Source of the DNA: Meconema thalassinum
Taxonomy: Eukaryota; Arthropoda; Insecta; Orthoptera; Tettigoniidae
Assembly (NCBI GenBank): GCA_946902985.2
Contig: OX336389.2
Location: 149,719,099-149,783,098 of the forward strand
DNA: 64,000 bases
Direction of reading: 5' to 3'
Below the pieces are notes generated by a model. The model did not search any database and was not told where the DNA came from. It saw nothing but the letters and a program-made list of their open reading frames with translations. Of this stretch, positions 53,528-64,000 are shown piece by piece (the stretch's first letter is position 1; every line of letters starts with the position of its first letter). Made by a program: the position numbers and the translations under genes.

Positions 53528-53902
53528 TCCGCTCCGTAGCCTAGTGGCTAGCAAGGCTGTCACCGCGGAGGCCCGGGTTCGATTTCCGGCTCTGCCAAGA
53601 AATTTAATTCTGATGGCCGGACGGGGTACACCCTGCCTCGTGAGTCCTCGATTCCTACCTCAGCCATCCTGGGAGTGGTTTTCCGTGGTTTCCCACTTCT
53701 ACTCCAGGCGAATGCCAGGATCGTTCCTAAATTAAGGCCACGGCCGTCTCCTTCCCAATCCTCATCTGAATTAAAACTACACACACTAATACAGCCATCA
53801 CAATAACACAGGTTATCAGACAAATTCAACACACACCCAAGTACTTGGGGCTACATGACCACGATGTCGCAAAGACCCTAAATGAATCAACAACAACAAC
53901 GG
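53528..53902 (+). mobile_element. W-type SINE, best full copy
   Basis: Head gtagcctagtggctagcaag, B box GGGTTCGATTTCCGG, body ctcagccatcctgggagtgg and ggccacggccgtctcc, then cttggggctacatgacc, ending in (caa)n. About 375 bp, long for a SINE. Confidence 0.85.
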
Positions 53903-54127
53903 TCTTTCGGATCCGTCTGTTAAATAAATAATCATCATCATCCTTTCATGTAATAGCCTAGTCCTAGAAGAACTGTTACGGTCTATATAAAAGATATGCA
54001 GTTTCATGGGGCGACCTAGAGATCTCTCCCCATAGGGACAGTAGTTGACGACTGCTTCAGGGGTCCTGATTCTGTCCATCCTGTTGAGAAATAATGATCC
54101 TTCTCAGGGTTCATGTTGAGACTCAGG

Positions 54128-54335
54128 TTCTAACATCCAGGGTTCGATTCTCTGATCTGTCAAGAAAGTTAGTCTGAAGATTGGAACAATGTTCACTCAG
54201 CCTTGTGAGACAAAACTCAAAAAAGGTACGGTAGATTTAGTTCACTCTTCCACCTTCCTGGAGGAGATTTTAATAAGTACCCCCATTTCCACTCCAGGCA
54301 AATGCCGGTATGGCCACGGTCACCTCCTTCCCAAT
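54128..54335 (+). mobile_element. W-type SINE, degraded
   Basis: B box ggttcgattctc, ccactccaggcaaatgccgg and ggccacgg are recognisable. Head and tail are missing. Confidence 0.6.
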
Positions 54336-54339
54336 AGAG

Positions 54340-55480
54340 TAGAGTGGGGCAAAAGTCCGCGTGGGGCAAGAGTCCTATATTTAAATTTCGGAAAGATATC
54401 ACAGAAGTTGGCAAGACTGTTACTGCCATTTTGTGTATCCTGTTGTGCTAGTAGCCTGTAGAAGACGTTGCTGGAGTGTGCTGAATTATACTGGAAATAT
54501 GAGGTAAGTTTCCATTTTCGTCTCTTTGATATAATATTTGCGTCTCAGCATTTAAGGATTTTGTGATAGAGATCATTAGTTTGGGGTAATCGCACTTCTA
54601 TATACCTACAGCTTATTTCCACTTGCAGCTAATGGGAGAGCAGAGCCACCAGCATCAGAGACCTCTTTCGGTCAGTGAAATAACTACTTGTAGAGATTCT
54701 TCTGGTCTCTTCGCTTAATGCAACGAAGCGGTGCAGCGCAGCGCTTGGTGAAGCAAGCCAACACGGAGACGGATTGGCTTGGATTATTATTTTGATATAT
54801 AATTTAATGAATTCGCGTTCGCTTGGTTAAAAGCGGTAGCGTGAAGTTTAAAATCGTATGAAAATATATGTTGACTTTGTGGCTGTAGTTTTATATGTGT
54901 ACATGTGATTTTATGTTGAACGGAAAAATTATAAGTTTTTACCAGGATATTCAGCAGAGTTATGTGTGAAATTTTGATGAGGTTATGGTATTACATGGGC
55001 GGATATTTACACGACATGTTTAACAATCTTCCGTTACCCACATATAATATGTAACACGCAAAAGCTTGCACAACTAGTTTCCTTGTGCTATTGAATATTG
55101 AAATACATACTTGACAACACAATTGGGTACGGAATTTATAAATGGGGGCTTCATAAATTCCATTCCCTGACCCGGTCGGTCGCCTGGATGCAGGCCGTGG
55201 ATTTTCACTTCATTTAATAAATGTGCTACCTCGAGCGGCCTACTGCATGCTCTAAATAGTTTAATGTAGCCTAAAATCCCGCAATAGAAAACTCAAAAAC
55301 TTAGGAAATCACTGGTCTAACGCCGTACCTTTATTCAAAAAGGGGCAAAATATAACAAATTTTCACAATCAGACTCATATTATAATTTATAATTATTAAT
55401 AACTCATGACAAGACAGTGATTTTATAATTCAAACAAGTAAACATCGAAGTACATACACAGAAAAATTGCATCTATTTAT
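54340..55480. other. intergenic stretch, nothing recognised
   Basis: A ggggcaaaagtccgcgtgggg duplication lies at about 54,346-54,370. Nothing else is supported. Confidence 0.4.
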
Positions 55481-55486
55481 AAGATC

Positions 55487-56200
55487 CTACTTGAAAACAA
55501 ACTCGACTCTGAGGCTTTTCTTTACAAAACCATCGATAACTTCATCATAGAAAGAGGACTGTAATCTAATTTTTGCAAACAATCCTTTTTCAATCGAAAA
55601 CATACCTAATGATGATAGCCTCTCCTGACTTTGAATCGATCTGCAATATGTATTAATGCGTCTCAGTGTCGAAAAAGAATGTTCTGCAGGGGATGTAGCA
55701 GCAGGAATTGTTGCTACCAGTTTGATGAGCTTGAAAATCACTGCCATACCCATGTACAATTTGTTGGTATGCATAAGCTGCATTAAGTCGGAAACACTTT
55801 TCTCTTTCAAGTCAGGAGATGAGTACGGTAGGCTACATCACACTTAATTAATTTTTTAAGCGAACAATGTCGAAAAATTACCCATAGGTCTTTTCTAGGG
55901 CAGTAACATAACTTATTTCTGTGCTTCTCAAACAAATCACAATCCCGCAGTGAGAAGAACACAAATGTATTTATGTATTTGAAATGCTCTCCTATTTGGA
56001 CAAGTGCATTGTCAATAATTTCATTGAATAGACGTTAGTATTTTGATTTTTCTGGTTCACCACTTATTGCAAGATTTTTAGAGCACGACTGTCCTCCATA
56101 AACATCGATTTTGGTATTAACATGCCCATAAAAACTATCAAAATCTTCTTCTCACATAGACTGCATTTTTAAAAAGAGCTCAACCTTCTTGCCACAGTAC
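55487..56200 (-). pseudogene. hAT transposase C-terminus with dimerisation domain
   Basis: The minus strand ends in the hAT C-terminal dimerisation (hATC) signature: LIKLVATIPAATSPAEHSFS, then TLRRINTYCRS and QERLSSLGMFSIEKG. This resembles ZMYM1-like hAT proteins, with SAERSFS-type spacing. Upstream, GEHFKYINTFVFF and GGQSCSKN are readable between stops at about 55,815, 55,905 and 56,035. The 107-aa end is clean, the rest broken. Confidence 0.75.
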
Positions 56201-56249
56201 TGTATATCAAAACTGTTTGTAAAATATTGAACACAGTATCGGAGAATGA

Positions 56250-56875
56250 AAAGATCTTGGAGAAAATTGTCAGCAGAAATCTAGTGTTGAACTTAAGTAA
56301 GAAGAACAAAAATCCTTGTGCTTTCAATGTAGTAGCTTTCTGTAGCTCTCAGCTGTAGCTTTCAACTACACATTGAAACGTGACAGCTCACAGCCGGCTT
56401 TGGACAGAAGGAACCTGCGCTCGCATACATTTCTCGCTGTGTCGACAGCTCCGCTGAAGCTCCTAAGACACTTGCAAGCCTCGCTGTACTCGCCAAGATA
56501 TATGCAACATGTGATTCGTTTAACGCAGATCTATTACAGATACGGTACATATTGTAATTTTTAAAATCTCGCCTGGATTAGAAAAATATTGCACTTGCGC
56601 AGCAAGCATAGCATGCTCGGAGAAATCGCCCCTGTATTCTTATGTGCTGTAGGTAGAGGATGGAGATTGAGGGAATAGCATTACATTAACAAATTCACAA
56701 AGAAATTTGATACTATGTTCCGGCTAGCTCAAAACTGTTTCCTGTTTCCTCCGGGAACAGATATTTCCAATATGGAATAGCATTACTCGAAAAGCATGAG
56801 CAATACATGTTAGCAAGGGGTAGAATGCGTACTGTAGGCTATATTAACGTCCAGAACGTTTGCCTATACCAAAAG
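56250..56875. other. intergenic stretch, nothing recognised
   Basis: No coding, RNA or repeat signal could be supported. Confidence 0.4.
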
Positions 56876-56879
56876 TAAA

Positions 56880-57078
56880 AAAGGAAGGAAGCTTTTAGTT
56901 TTACTTGATCGTTAATCATGTGATCATGAGCCTCGCGACCTCCTTTTTACGTGGAATCCGAACCACGGGACATGGCATTTCACTTCGAAAATCTCACATG
57001 CATTGACCAGGAATCGAACCCGGTCCACCTTGGTGAGAGGCCAACAGCTTGACCGCTGCGCTGCCACCCCCCTCCCCC
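56880..57078 (-). mobile_element. SINE family X, copy 5
   Basis: Reverse orientation: ggaagg tail, cttcgaaaatctcacatgca, gaatcgaacccgg and the head complement. An imperfect duplication, ttgcctataccaaa/ttgcctatatcaaa, lies outside both ends. Confidence 0.85.
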
Positions 57079-57375
57079 TCATTGCCTATATCAAACAGAA
57101 CAACTGTGAACATGTCGTCCAGTAGCGTGGGTCCTAATGAGCACTGTTGTTGCATAGAGACTGGCGAGAGAAACGAAGAGAAGACTCAGCTCTATGCTCA
57201 CCGTATACACATGGCCTTCCCTTTAAACACAAGCCGCTTCAAATTTATGTGCATGTATGGGATGGAAGACCTAATCCTAAGAATAACCATGCTTACAACG
57301 GAGTGCACACATTTTTACTATTGCAATATGAGGCAGATATTGTTATAAGATGTCACAAAAGTTATACGTGCACAA

Positions 57376-57752
57376 GTCCACCTCCAGGTGTAGCGACTAG
57401 CATTCTTGGCTATTGCCCAAGAGGTGCGGGTTTGTTTTCCAATTTAATTCTGGTCTGAGGGCTGGAAAGAGGTACAGTCAGCATTGTGAAGCAAACCTGA
57501 AAAGAAGTGGGTTGAATTCTCACCTCAGCCATCCTGGAAGAGTATCCCATGGTTTCCCATGTCTACTCCAGACAAATATTGGGATGGTTCCTAACATAAA
57601 GGACACGGCTGCCTCCTTCCCATTCCTCACCTGAATTACAATTGCACACACTCTAAAATAGACACCACAGATTATCAAGCAAATTCTATACACACATCCA
57701 AGTAACGGGGCTAAATGACCAAGATGACCAAGCCCCTCAAATGAAACATCAT
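57376..57752 (+). mobile_element. W-type SINE copy
   Basis: Shares ctcagccatcctggaagag, ggtttcccatgtctactcca, ttcctcacctgaattaca and acatccaagtaacggggc with the 53.5-kb copy. The B box is mutated. Confidence 0.8.
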
Positions 57753-57847
57753 TATTAAACGTGACATAATCTACACTCCATGTCATTCTTAGTAACGAGG
57801 AAATACAAATACAGATATTGAATCAGTTTTTATTTATCAGGGATCAC

Positions 57848-58215
57848 CTTGTGGTGTAGTGGCTAGCATAGCCTAATTACACTGCAACAGCTCACCAGTG
57901 GAATTCAGTCCAGCGATCCCGCGCTTACGAAGCAGGGCTCTTCTCGGAAAAAGCTGAAAAGCGCACCTTACTACTTGCACCTGGTATATGCCTGTCCATG
58001 GCCTACACGTGTACTGAAGATGGTTAGAATCGGTGACCCATGCATCGTATCCTCCCCTTGTTAGCTGTCGCCCATGACATCCAGATTCGATTAATGGCTC
58101 AGTCAAGAAATGTAGTTTTGGTCTGGGTTAGAACACGGTACAATATGCCTTTTGAGGTAAATCTGAGAAGAGGTGAGTTTCCTCACTTCAATTACAAAAG
58201 CACACACACTTTTGA
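57848..58215 (+). mobile_element. W-type SINE, degraded and interrupted
   Basis: The head gtggtgtagtggctagcata is at 57,852; a foreign segment follows. The body resumes near 58,080 (gattcgattaatggctc) and ends at acacacac. Confidence 0.5.
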
Positions 58216-58259
58216 ATTCGAAAGCTTCTTTAAAAAGCCATACACTCTGAAATTTGTAT

Positions 58260-60325
58260 TATTTGTCATCCTGCTGTGTAAAACTGTCTGCTGCCACTCG
58301 ACTTCCTAAGGGACATAGGTATGAATTCAATATTTCAGTTCGCAGCACTTCTTAAAGCTTCACTACTGTACACTGCATTGATACACCAATACTGCCACTC
58401 AAGTTTGTATTTCCCCAGCGAACCTAAATATTTCAATGTAATATTTCTCACTCAGTTTGTCCCTCCAGTTCATGTGCAGATGTTAACTCCTGAGCAGCTG
58501 ATCGTAGCGTCACAAGCTTAGGACAGTCAGCTTCAAAAGTTTTAGCTCTGTAACATAGGATCATCAAAATAATTGAATAAGTTATTATTTTCCTGCGTGG
58601 ATAGAAATAAAGATTTCATACGGCACAGCGAGCTTAGCAAGTTCAGTTATCTAGGCAATGTTCTGTTCTATTGGCTGTCATGAGCGAGCGAATCTAGCTC
58701 CTACCTCATTTTCAGAGTTTTTTATATACTGTATAGTAAATTTATTCATCATGTATGAGTTAAAATGCCATAACCTTTTCGATTAATGCAGTTCAACCTC
58801 TCATGATAAACAAATGGAATCACATGTCACTACTACAGTGCTGCAAGTTTTGTCTTAATTTTTTGTGTGTATGTATATATGACTTACAATGATGAAAAAG
58901 AATGCCCCAATAAAGATGAATTATGCCCCTAATGTTGCCCAAATTCCTTCTGTTCCCTTTAGTCTGGAATTGAATAACCCGCAGATGATGTCCATTTCTT
59001 GGTTGGAAGATAAGAGATAAAATATTTGTGGAATGTTAACTTTCACGGTCAAGAAATTAAACTCCAGCAATTCTTCTAGGTTTATGCAGTGTCTGGTGCG
59101 GAGTTTCTTTCAGATGTATAAAACTCTTTCAGCAGACCCTTGGTATAAATGACCAGTCGTATGCATGTGAAAATTTTGGGAACAGTCTACATTATATCAT
59201 GTAAATACCCTTAACAGTCTTCTGCCACACCTGCCCAGCTCCTCTTTGGTCACTATTCTTGGCACTCGCACATTGCATTGTTGTCGGCACAAACCATATA
59301 CTAACAGCGCGAGTAGAACACAGATCGGACTCAAAGTGCGCTGAGCAAAGAGACAATGCGCACATCATTTTCACTGATCTCAAATGTATCAAAGCCCACT
59401 GTGCATGGATATACCATTGCGACCAACCTAAGAGGAACGGCTCATTTATACACAGTGCCTGGACCCCATCTGGATAGTGGACCATGCATTATGACCTGTA
59501 TATTATAGTACTTCTTTGCTGGTGGAACTAGAGCACCCTCAGCATTATCTTATCCCTATAAAGGTACCAAAAGATGGAATATTGGATTTCATAGCCAACA
59601 GGGATGCAATATAAACCTTGAAGAATTGCTGGAGTTTAAGAGATGTGTGGTGTACTTCAGTAAGACCTTGACATGGATTTACAAGGTTTAATCTAATTGA
59701 AAACTCTGAGTGGCCTTTATAGAAATGGGGCTGGGCGACTTAGAAACAGTGATAGAGATGAAGGTTGGCTTTTCAGAGACCTATGAGTTGGAACTGCTGG
59801 GTGGAGCAAAAATTTCTGATAAAATGTACCTTAAACATTCAAAATCAATCCATTTTTATCAGGATTCTTCAGAATGTTCAGTATATGTATGTGAATCGCT
59901 CAGTTTATACATCCCTTGTAGCAAAATCACAATGCACAAGAATAATGAAAAACAAGAAGGTTTTGTCTAGAAAACAAATTAAAAATACAATTTAGAATTA
60001 TACAAATATGAATCCAGTACAGTGCTACCCTCCATACTAATTTCAATTTCTCCATTTGTTGACACTGCCTCAACAGCTTCTTAATTGTCTGAACATTTGG
60101 GGTATAGGGCTGAAAATGTGTCCTGCCTCTCACCACAATACTTGGCCCACTTCCTTTTCCACTGGCTTACGGAATGATAAAATGGCCCCGCCCCACCTCA
60201 CACAAAGCTTTATATGCCCATTGCCAGCACAAAACCTATCCTGCAAGCACCTTCTGATTAAGAGGAGAGGTTACACATCAGTATATATGCGGTGGGCCAT
60301 AAATATAACAAAGGTGGCGTAGTGG
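58260..60325. other. intergenic stretch, nothing recognised
   Basis: Several short open frames exist but none has a recognisable domain or splice context. Confidence 0.4.
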
Positions 60326-60329
60326 CACA

Positions 60330-60870
60330 GAGGTCAACAATCATGTGGTGTAGTGACTAGTATACTTGGCTGTTACCCCTGAGGTCCCAGATTCAGTTTC
60401 CGGCTCTGCCAAGATAATTAATTCTAGTCTAAGAGTTGGAATGAGATTCACTCCGCCTTGTGAGCCAAAGCTGAGAAGAGGTGGATTCGGTTTCCACCTC
60501 AGACATCCTAGAAGTGATTTTCAGTGTTTTCCCACTTCTACTCGAGGAAAATGCAGGGGTAGTTCTAAATTTAAGGCCATGCACGCTTCAGTCCCAATCA
60601 ATTGCAAATATACACTGCTAAAGATGCCACATTCTGTAGGTCATTAGACAAATTCTACATACACCTAAGCGCAGGGGTCTGATAACACAATGTCCAATCG
60701 CTAAATGAAAATTCAGTCTCGGAAGCCAGCAAACTTCTACACCAGGAAAATGCCGATATGGTTCCTAACATATGGTCATGCTCACTCCACTTCCTTCCCA
60801 ATTCCAGAGTCAATAACAAATATAACCACTGCAAATAATGATACCACACTAACATCAGACACAGTGGAAT
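60330..60870 (+). mobile_element. W-type SINE plus adjacent partial second copy
   Basis: The first copy (to about 60,708) has gtagtgactagtatacttgg, tttccggctctgccaagat and ctcagacatcctagaagtg. From about 60,720 a second body begins ggaagccagcaaacttctac and has cttccttcccaattccagag. Both are diverged. Confidence 0.7.
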
Positions 60871-60991
60871 GGTCATGAAGTCTCACTCTCTCCTAAGCTC
60901 CGAGGTCAGTCAACACACCAAGTGATGAATTATATATTTATTAACAGCATTTATATATTTATTTAATTTCTTTGACCGAACTTCATATTTA

Positions 60992-62157
60992 CTGTCGACC
61001 AAAGTATTATGTGCACTCGAGTTTGAAGGTTGTTTGTGAAGTAACCAATAGACCTACATAAAATCCAATAACATCATCATTTTCGTCGTTCTATTGTACG
61101 TTAGCTCATGTAGGTTTGGAATTTTTAATTTATATTTTAATATTTTTTGTCGCAGTTGGAGCACAAAAAGTGCACGTTTTTAAGCGTGTTTCAACCATGC
61201 GTCACATTTAAGAATTATTATCTCAAAACCCCGTCATCAGATCCAATCCAAATTTTAACACAATATACGTTGGAATGTTGTATAACTGGTTTATTAATTT
61301 CAAAATTTTTCGTGTCCAAGAAAAAAAGTTGTTGTCATTTTTGTAAGGTAACTTTTTCTCGGCTCGGGGTGGTTGGAAAATGTAATTCTTGGTCGCGATG
61401 TAATCCTTATATATCAAAAAGTTATGCTGTATGACTGTGAAATATGTAAATTAACTCACTTATTTAATATCGGTTTGTATTTGTAGGCGGAAATAACACA
61501 TCGTTCACCTGCTACCCGCTCCAGGTAAAGCTGTACAGCGTTGCCGAAATGGAGCCCATCATGCATCATGGCGTGTCTCGCTCGGAAGTGATGGGCTCCA
61601 TCACAGCAACGCTGTACAGCTTTACCTGGAGCGGGTAGCAGGTGAACGATGTGTTATTTCCGCCTACAAATACAAACCGATATTAAATAAGTGAGTTAAT
61701 TTACATATTTCACAGTCATACAGCATAACTTTTTGATGTATACGGATTACATCGCGTCCAAGAACTACATTTTCTAACCACCCCGAGCCGAGAAAAAGTT
61801 ACCTTACAAAAATGATAACAACTTTTTTTCTTGGACACGCAAAATTTTGAAATTAATAAAATAGTTATACAACATTCCAATGTATATTGTGTTAAAATTT
61901 GGATTCGATCTGATGACGGGTTTTTGAGATAATAATTCTTAAATGTGACGCATGGTTGAAACACGCTTAAAAACGTGCACTTTTGTGTTCCAACTGCGAC
62001 AAAAAATATTAAAATACAAATTAAAAATTCCAACCCTACATGAGCTAACGTAAAATAGAACGACGAAAATGATGATGTTATTGGATTTTATGTAGGTCTA
62101 TTGGTTACTTCACAAACAACCTTCAAACTCGAGTACACATAATACTTTGGTCGACCG
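60992..62157. repeat. long inverted repeat, arms about 570 bp, 26-bp spacer
   Basis: Left arm 60,992-61,562 and right arm 61,589-62,157 are reverse complements with few mismatches (about 5% by eye), with gtcgaccaaagtattatgtg near the outer ends and tggagcccatca at the centre. Transcribed RNA would form one long hairpin. No target duplication was identified. It is compatible with a foldback element or a palindromic duplication. Confidence 0.92.
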
Positions 62158-62159
62158 TA

Positions 62160-62828
62160 AGTAGTCATTGTTGAAGCAAGATGACATTTTTCTATATAGG
62201 CCTACACTGCATGCTATTTCTATGTGTCTTCTGATTTCAATGTCGGAATCTAAACTGTCAGTGATGATACTCCCTATTTAAAGTAGTGAACCCGCTCAAC
62301 TGGAAGACTTCTTCAATATTATTATCTCCCATATTGGAAGATGTTCGGTCCGTATTGCCAATATAATCAATCTAACTTAATAATCAACAAGCAAATTCGT
62401 CGAACAATACTATATTATGACAAAATATCACTTCCTAAAACTAGGTACATGTTTCGAGCTATTCAAATATTTAGCTCTTCTTCATCCCTCTCACGTCACC
62501 AACACATCACCGACACTCATCAATCAACATAATAAAAAACACATTAAAACACAACTACTGTATATCTACAGACACACTCAAATGCCCTTAAAATTTTATA
62601 AAAAACTGTCTCTTCTTTTAGTGCATCTTTGCCCATGTTTTTACCAATTTGTACTATCTTGTATTCATAATTTTGCTGAGCTGGCTTGAACTTTTCATGT
62701 AAAGACGGATGTCCTTGGTTCATTAATGTATGGACTCGCTCCAACCCAGACCTGTCCTAAAGGAACGAAATAAAGCTGTCACTATTCATCTGACAAGAGA
62801 AATCAAATAGTCTAAATAATTAAATGTG
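62160..62828. other. intergenic stretch, nothing recognised
   Basis: No coding, RNA or repeat signal could be supported between the two inverted repeats. Confidence 0.4.
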
Positions 62829-63396
62829 AAGAAGCTTACGTCAAAGCCAGGCGGGAACCTCATAAGCTGGGGTAGCGGGCCCAAATCCATGCGTCTCACG
62901 TCATGTAAACTGTAAAATTGTTACAGGCAAATTGTATTGAAGTGTAAATAAAGTGAAGTAAACTAAACAACTATGTGTGCTGTTCCGAATGATGCCTGTT
63001 GACTTACCTGCACGTTCCAGATGAAAAGGAATCGCCTAATGATGCGGTCCAAGTGACATGGCAGGAGGAGGATAGGCCGTGGTGAGAGGCCAACAGCTTG
63101 ACTGCTGTGCCACCACGCCCCCTTTGTTATATTTAGGGTCCCCTTCTGCCTATCCTCCTCCTGCCGTGTCACTTGGACCGCATCATTAGGCGATTCCTTT
63201 CCATCTGGAACGTGCAGGTAAGCCAACAGGCATCATTCGAAGCAACACACATAGTTGTTTAGTTTACTTCACTTTACTTACACTTAAATTCAATTTGCCT
63301 GTAATAATTTGACAGTTTACATGACGTGAGGCGCGTTGATTTGGACCCGCTACCCCAGCTTATGAGGTTCCCGCTGGCTTTGACGTTTGCTTCTTC
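62829..63396. repeat. second inverted repeat, arms about 247 bp, SINE piece in the centre
   Basis: Arms 62,829-63,075 and 63,148-63,396 are reverse complements (cgtcaaagccagg against its complement near 63,376; ggcaggaggaggatagg against 63,148). The 72-bp centre holds the reverse head of SINE family X (gtgagaggccaacagcttga). Confidence 0.88.
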
Positions 63397-64000
63397 TTCT
63401 TCTTAGCGTTTTCCCGCAGGTGCAGGGTCCGCTGTCCGGATCTTGGCTCGCCACTCGTTATGATCGCGAGCATCATAAGGTGTTAGGCTGAGCACCATCG
63501 TATCGGCATTTATCGTAGCATGCCAGCGCTGTTTTGGTCTCCCACGTTGTCGTTGCCCATTGATTTCCAAGCACTGGGTAGAATTGGCTACTGTTCCTGG
63601 TGCAGCATGTAGGACGTGACAGTACCATTGGAGACGTTTTTGCCGAGCTTTCTCAGTGATGGGTGAAATGCCCATTTGCTGGCGAATGATGTCGTTTCTT
63701 ACATGGTCTAGGAGTGTGATGCCCATTGACCAATGGAGCATACACATTTCCATGTTGTGTACTTGGCGCTCTGTCAGTTGGTCGACATTCAGCGCCATAC
63801 AAAGCAACAGGACGTACTATCATGCGATATATTTTGGATTTCAGATGTAGTGGCATCCTTCTGTCGCAAAGTACACCTGTAACTTCCCTCCATCTCATCA
63901 AAGCTGCGTTTATCCTGCTTCGCACTTCATCACCTATCTCACCATCAGATTGTAAGCGAGATCCCAGATACTTGAAGCTTACGGTCTTGGCTAATGTCTC
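63397..64000 (-). pseudogene. LINE RT C-terminal fragment, runs off the window
   Basis: The minus strand reads MRSRINAALMRWREVTGVL, then KIYRMIVRPVALYGAEC. A frameshift near 63,790 is followed by QVHNMEMCMLHWSMGITLLD, KRLQWYCHVLH and RQRGRPKQRW, ending RAKIRTADPAPAGKR. This is the post-catalytic half of a non-LTR RT. A (GAA)n-like tail follows, as in the fragment at 41.15 kb, suggesting the same family. Confidence 0.8.

Noticed and set aside
54346..54385. ggggcaaaagtcc duplication as a mariner-type end
   Set aside because: No inverted partner was found within 2 kb.
59710..59970. 86-codon frame MAFIEMGLGDLETVIEM
   Set aside because: No motif, no splice context and no relative in the window.

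Overview
The window is repeat-dense eukaryotic nuclear DNA, most likely from an insect with a large genome. The evidence is the mix of families seen: a Ty3/gypsy-type LTR element, RNase H-bearing and RTE-like LINEs, a Helitron, remnants of pogo, hAT and IS630/Tc1 transposases, and many tRNA-derived SINEs. I see no bacterial gene organisation, no rRNA, no CRISPR array and no convincing complete single-copy host gene. A polyneopteran such as an orthopteran is a guess from the SINE styles and is not demonstrated.

Layout, left half. Positions 2-4895 hold gag and pol of an LTR retrotransposon cut by the window edge, followed by a polypurine tract and an LTR of uncertain length. AT-rich sequence runs to about 9.1 kb. 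At 9.1-12.9 kb two RTE-like LINE copies are nested head to head, and the inner one is bounded by a 14-bp target-site duplication. From 13 to 21 kb there are a diverged direct repeat, a TA-flanked MITE (16,563-16,751), an inverted-repeat unit holding a THAP zinc-finger exon (16,927-18,688), and SINEs. A Helitron lies at 21,510-24,627 on the minus strand with both termini recognisable; a LINE fragment and two SINEs lie inside it. At 25.0-27.5 kb an IS630/Tc1-like transposase remnant is split by a repeat array with a 146-bp rhythm.

Layout, middle. Positions 27,631-33,356 are a full-length minus-strand LINE with two intact ORFs (461 and 1235 aa), a (CAA)n tail and a 12-bp target-site duplication. 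It looks young. It sits beside a CCAAT/CACGTG-rich, promoter-like stretch with good splice signals. At 34.9-36.6 kb there is a 0.85-kb tandem duplication, followed by dispersed copies of another repeat and a decayed pogo-type transposase (38.4-39.0 kb).

Layout, right half. A hAT-type MITE with a perfect 8-bp duplication (40,855-41,134) abuts a LINE fragment. Further on are two smaller palindromic MITEs, a BED-finger remnant, a third RTE-like copy, a 294-bp tandem array (47.8-49.4 kb), a TIR element carrying seven copies of one motif (50,187-51,448), many SINEs, and a hAT transposase C-terminus (55.5-56.2 kb). There are two long inverted repeats: 60,992-62,157 with arms of about 570 bp, and 62,829-63,396 with arms of about 247 bp. 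A final LINE fragment runs off the right edge.

Together these genes are parts of selfish elements. The LINE's two ORFs would form one retrotransposition machine that could also serve SINEs in trans, although no matching 3' tail was found to prove that link. The best candidates for something new are the intact LINE, the THAP-exon inverted-repeat unit, the 146-bp-rhythm arrays with a terminal hairpin, the seven-motif TIR element and the long foldbacks.
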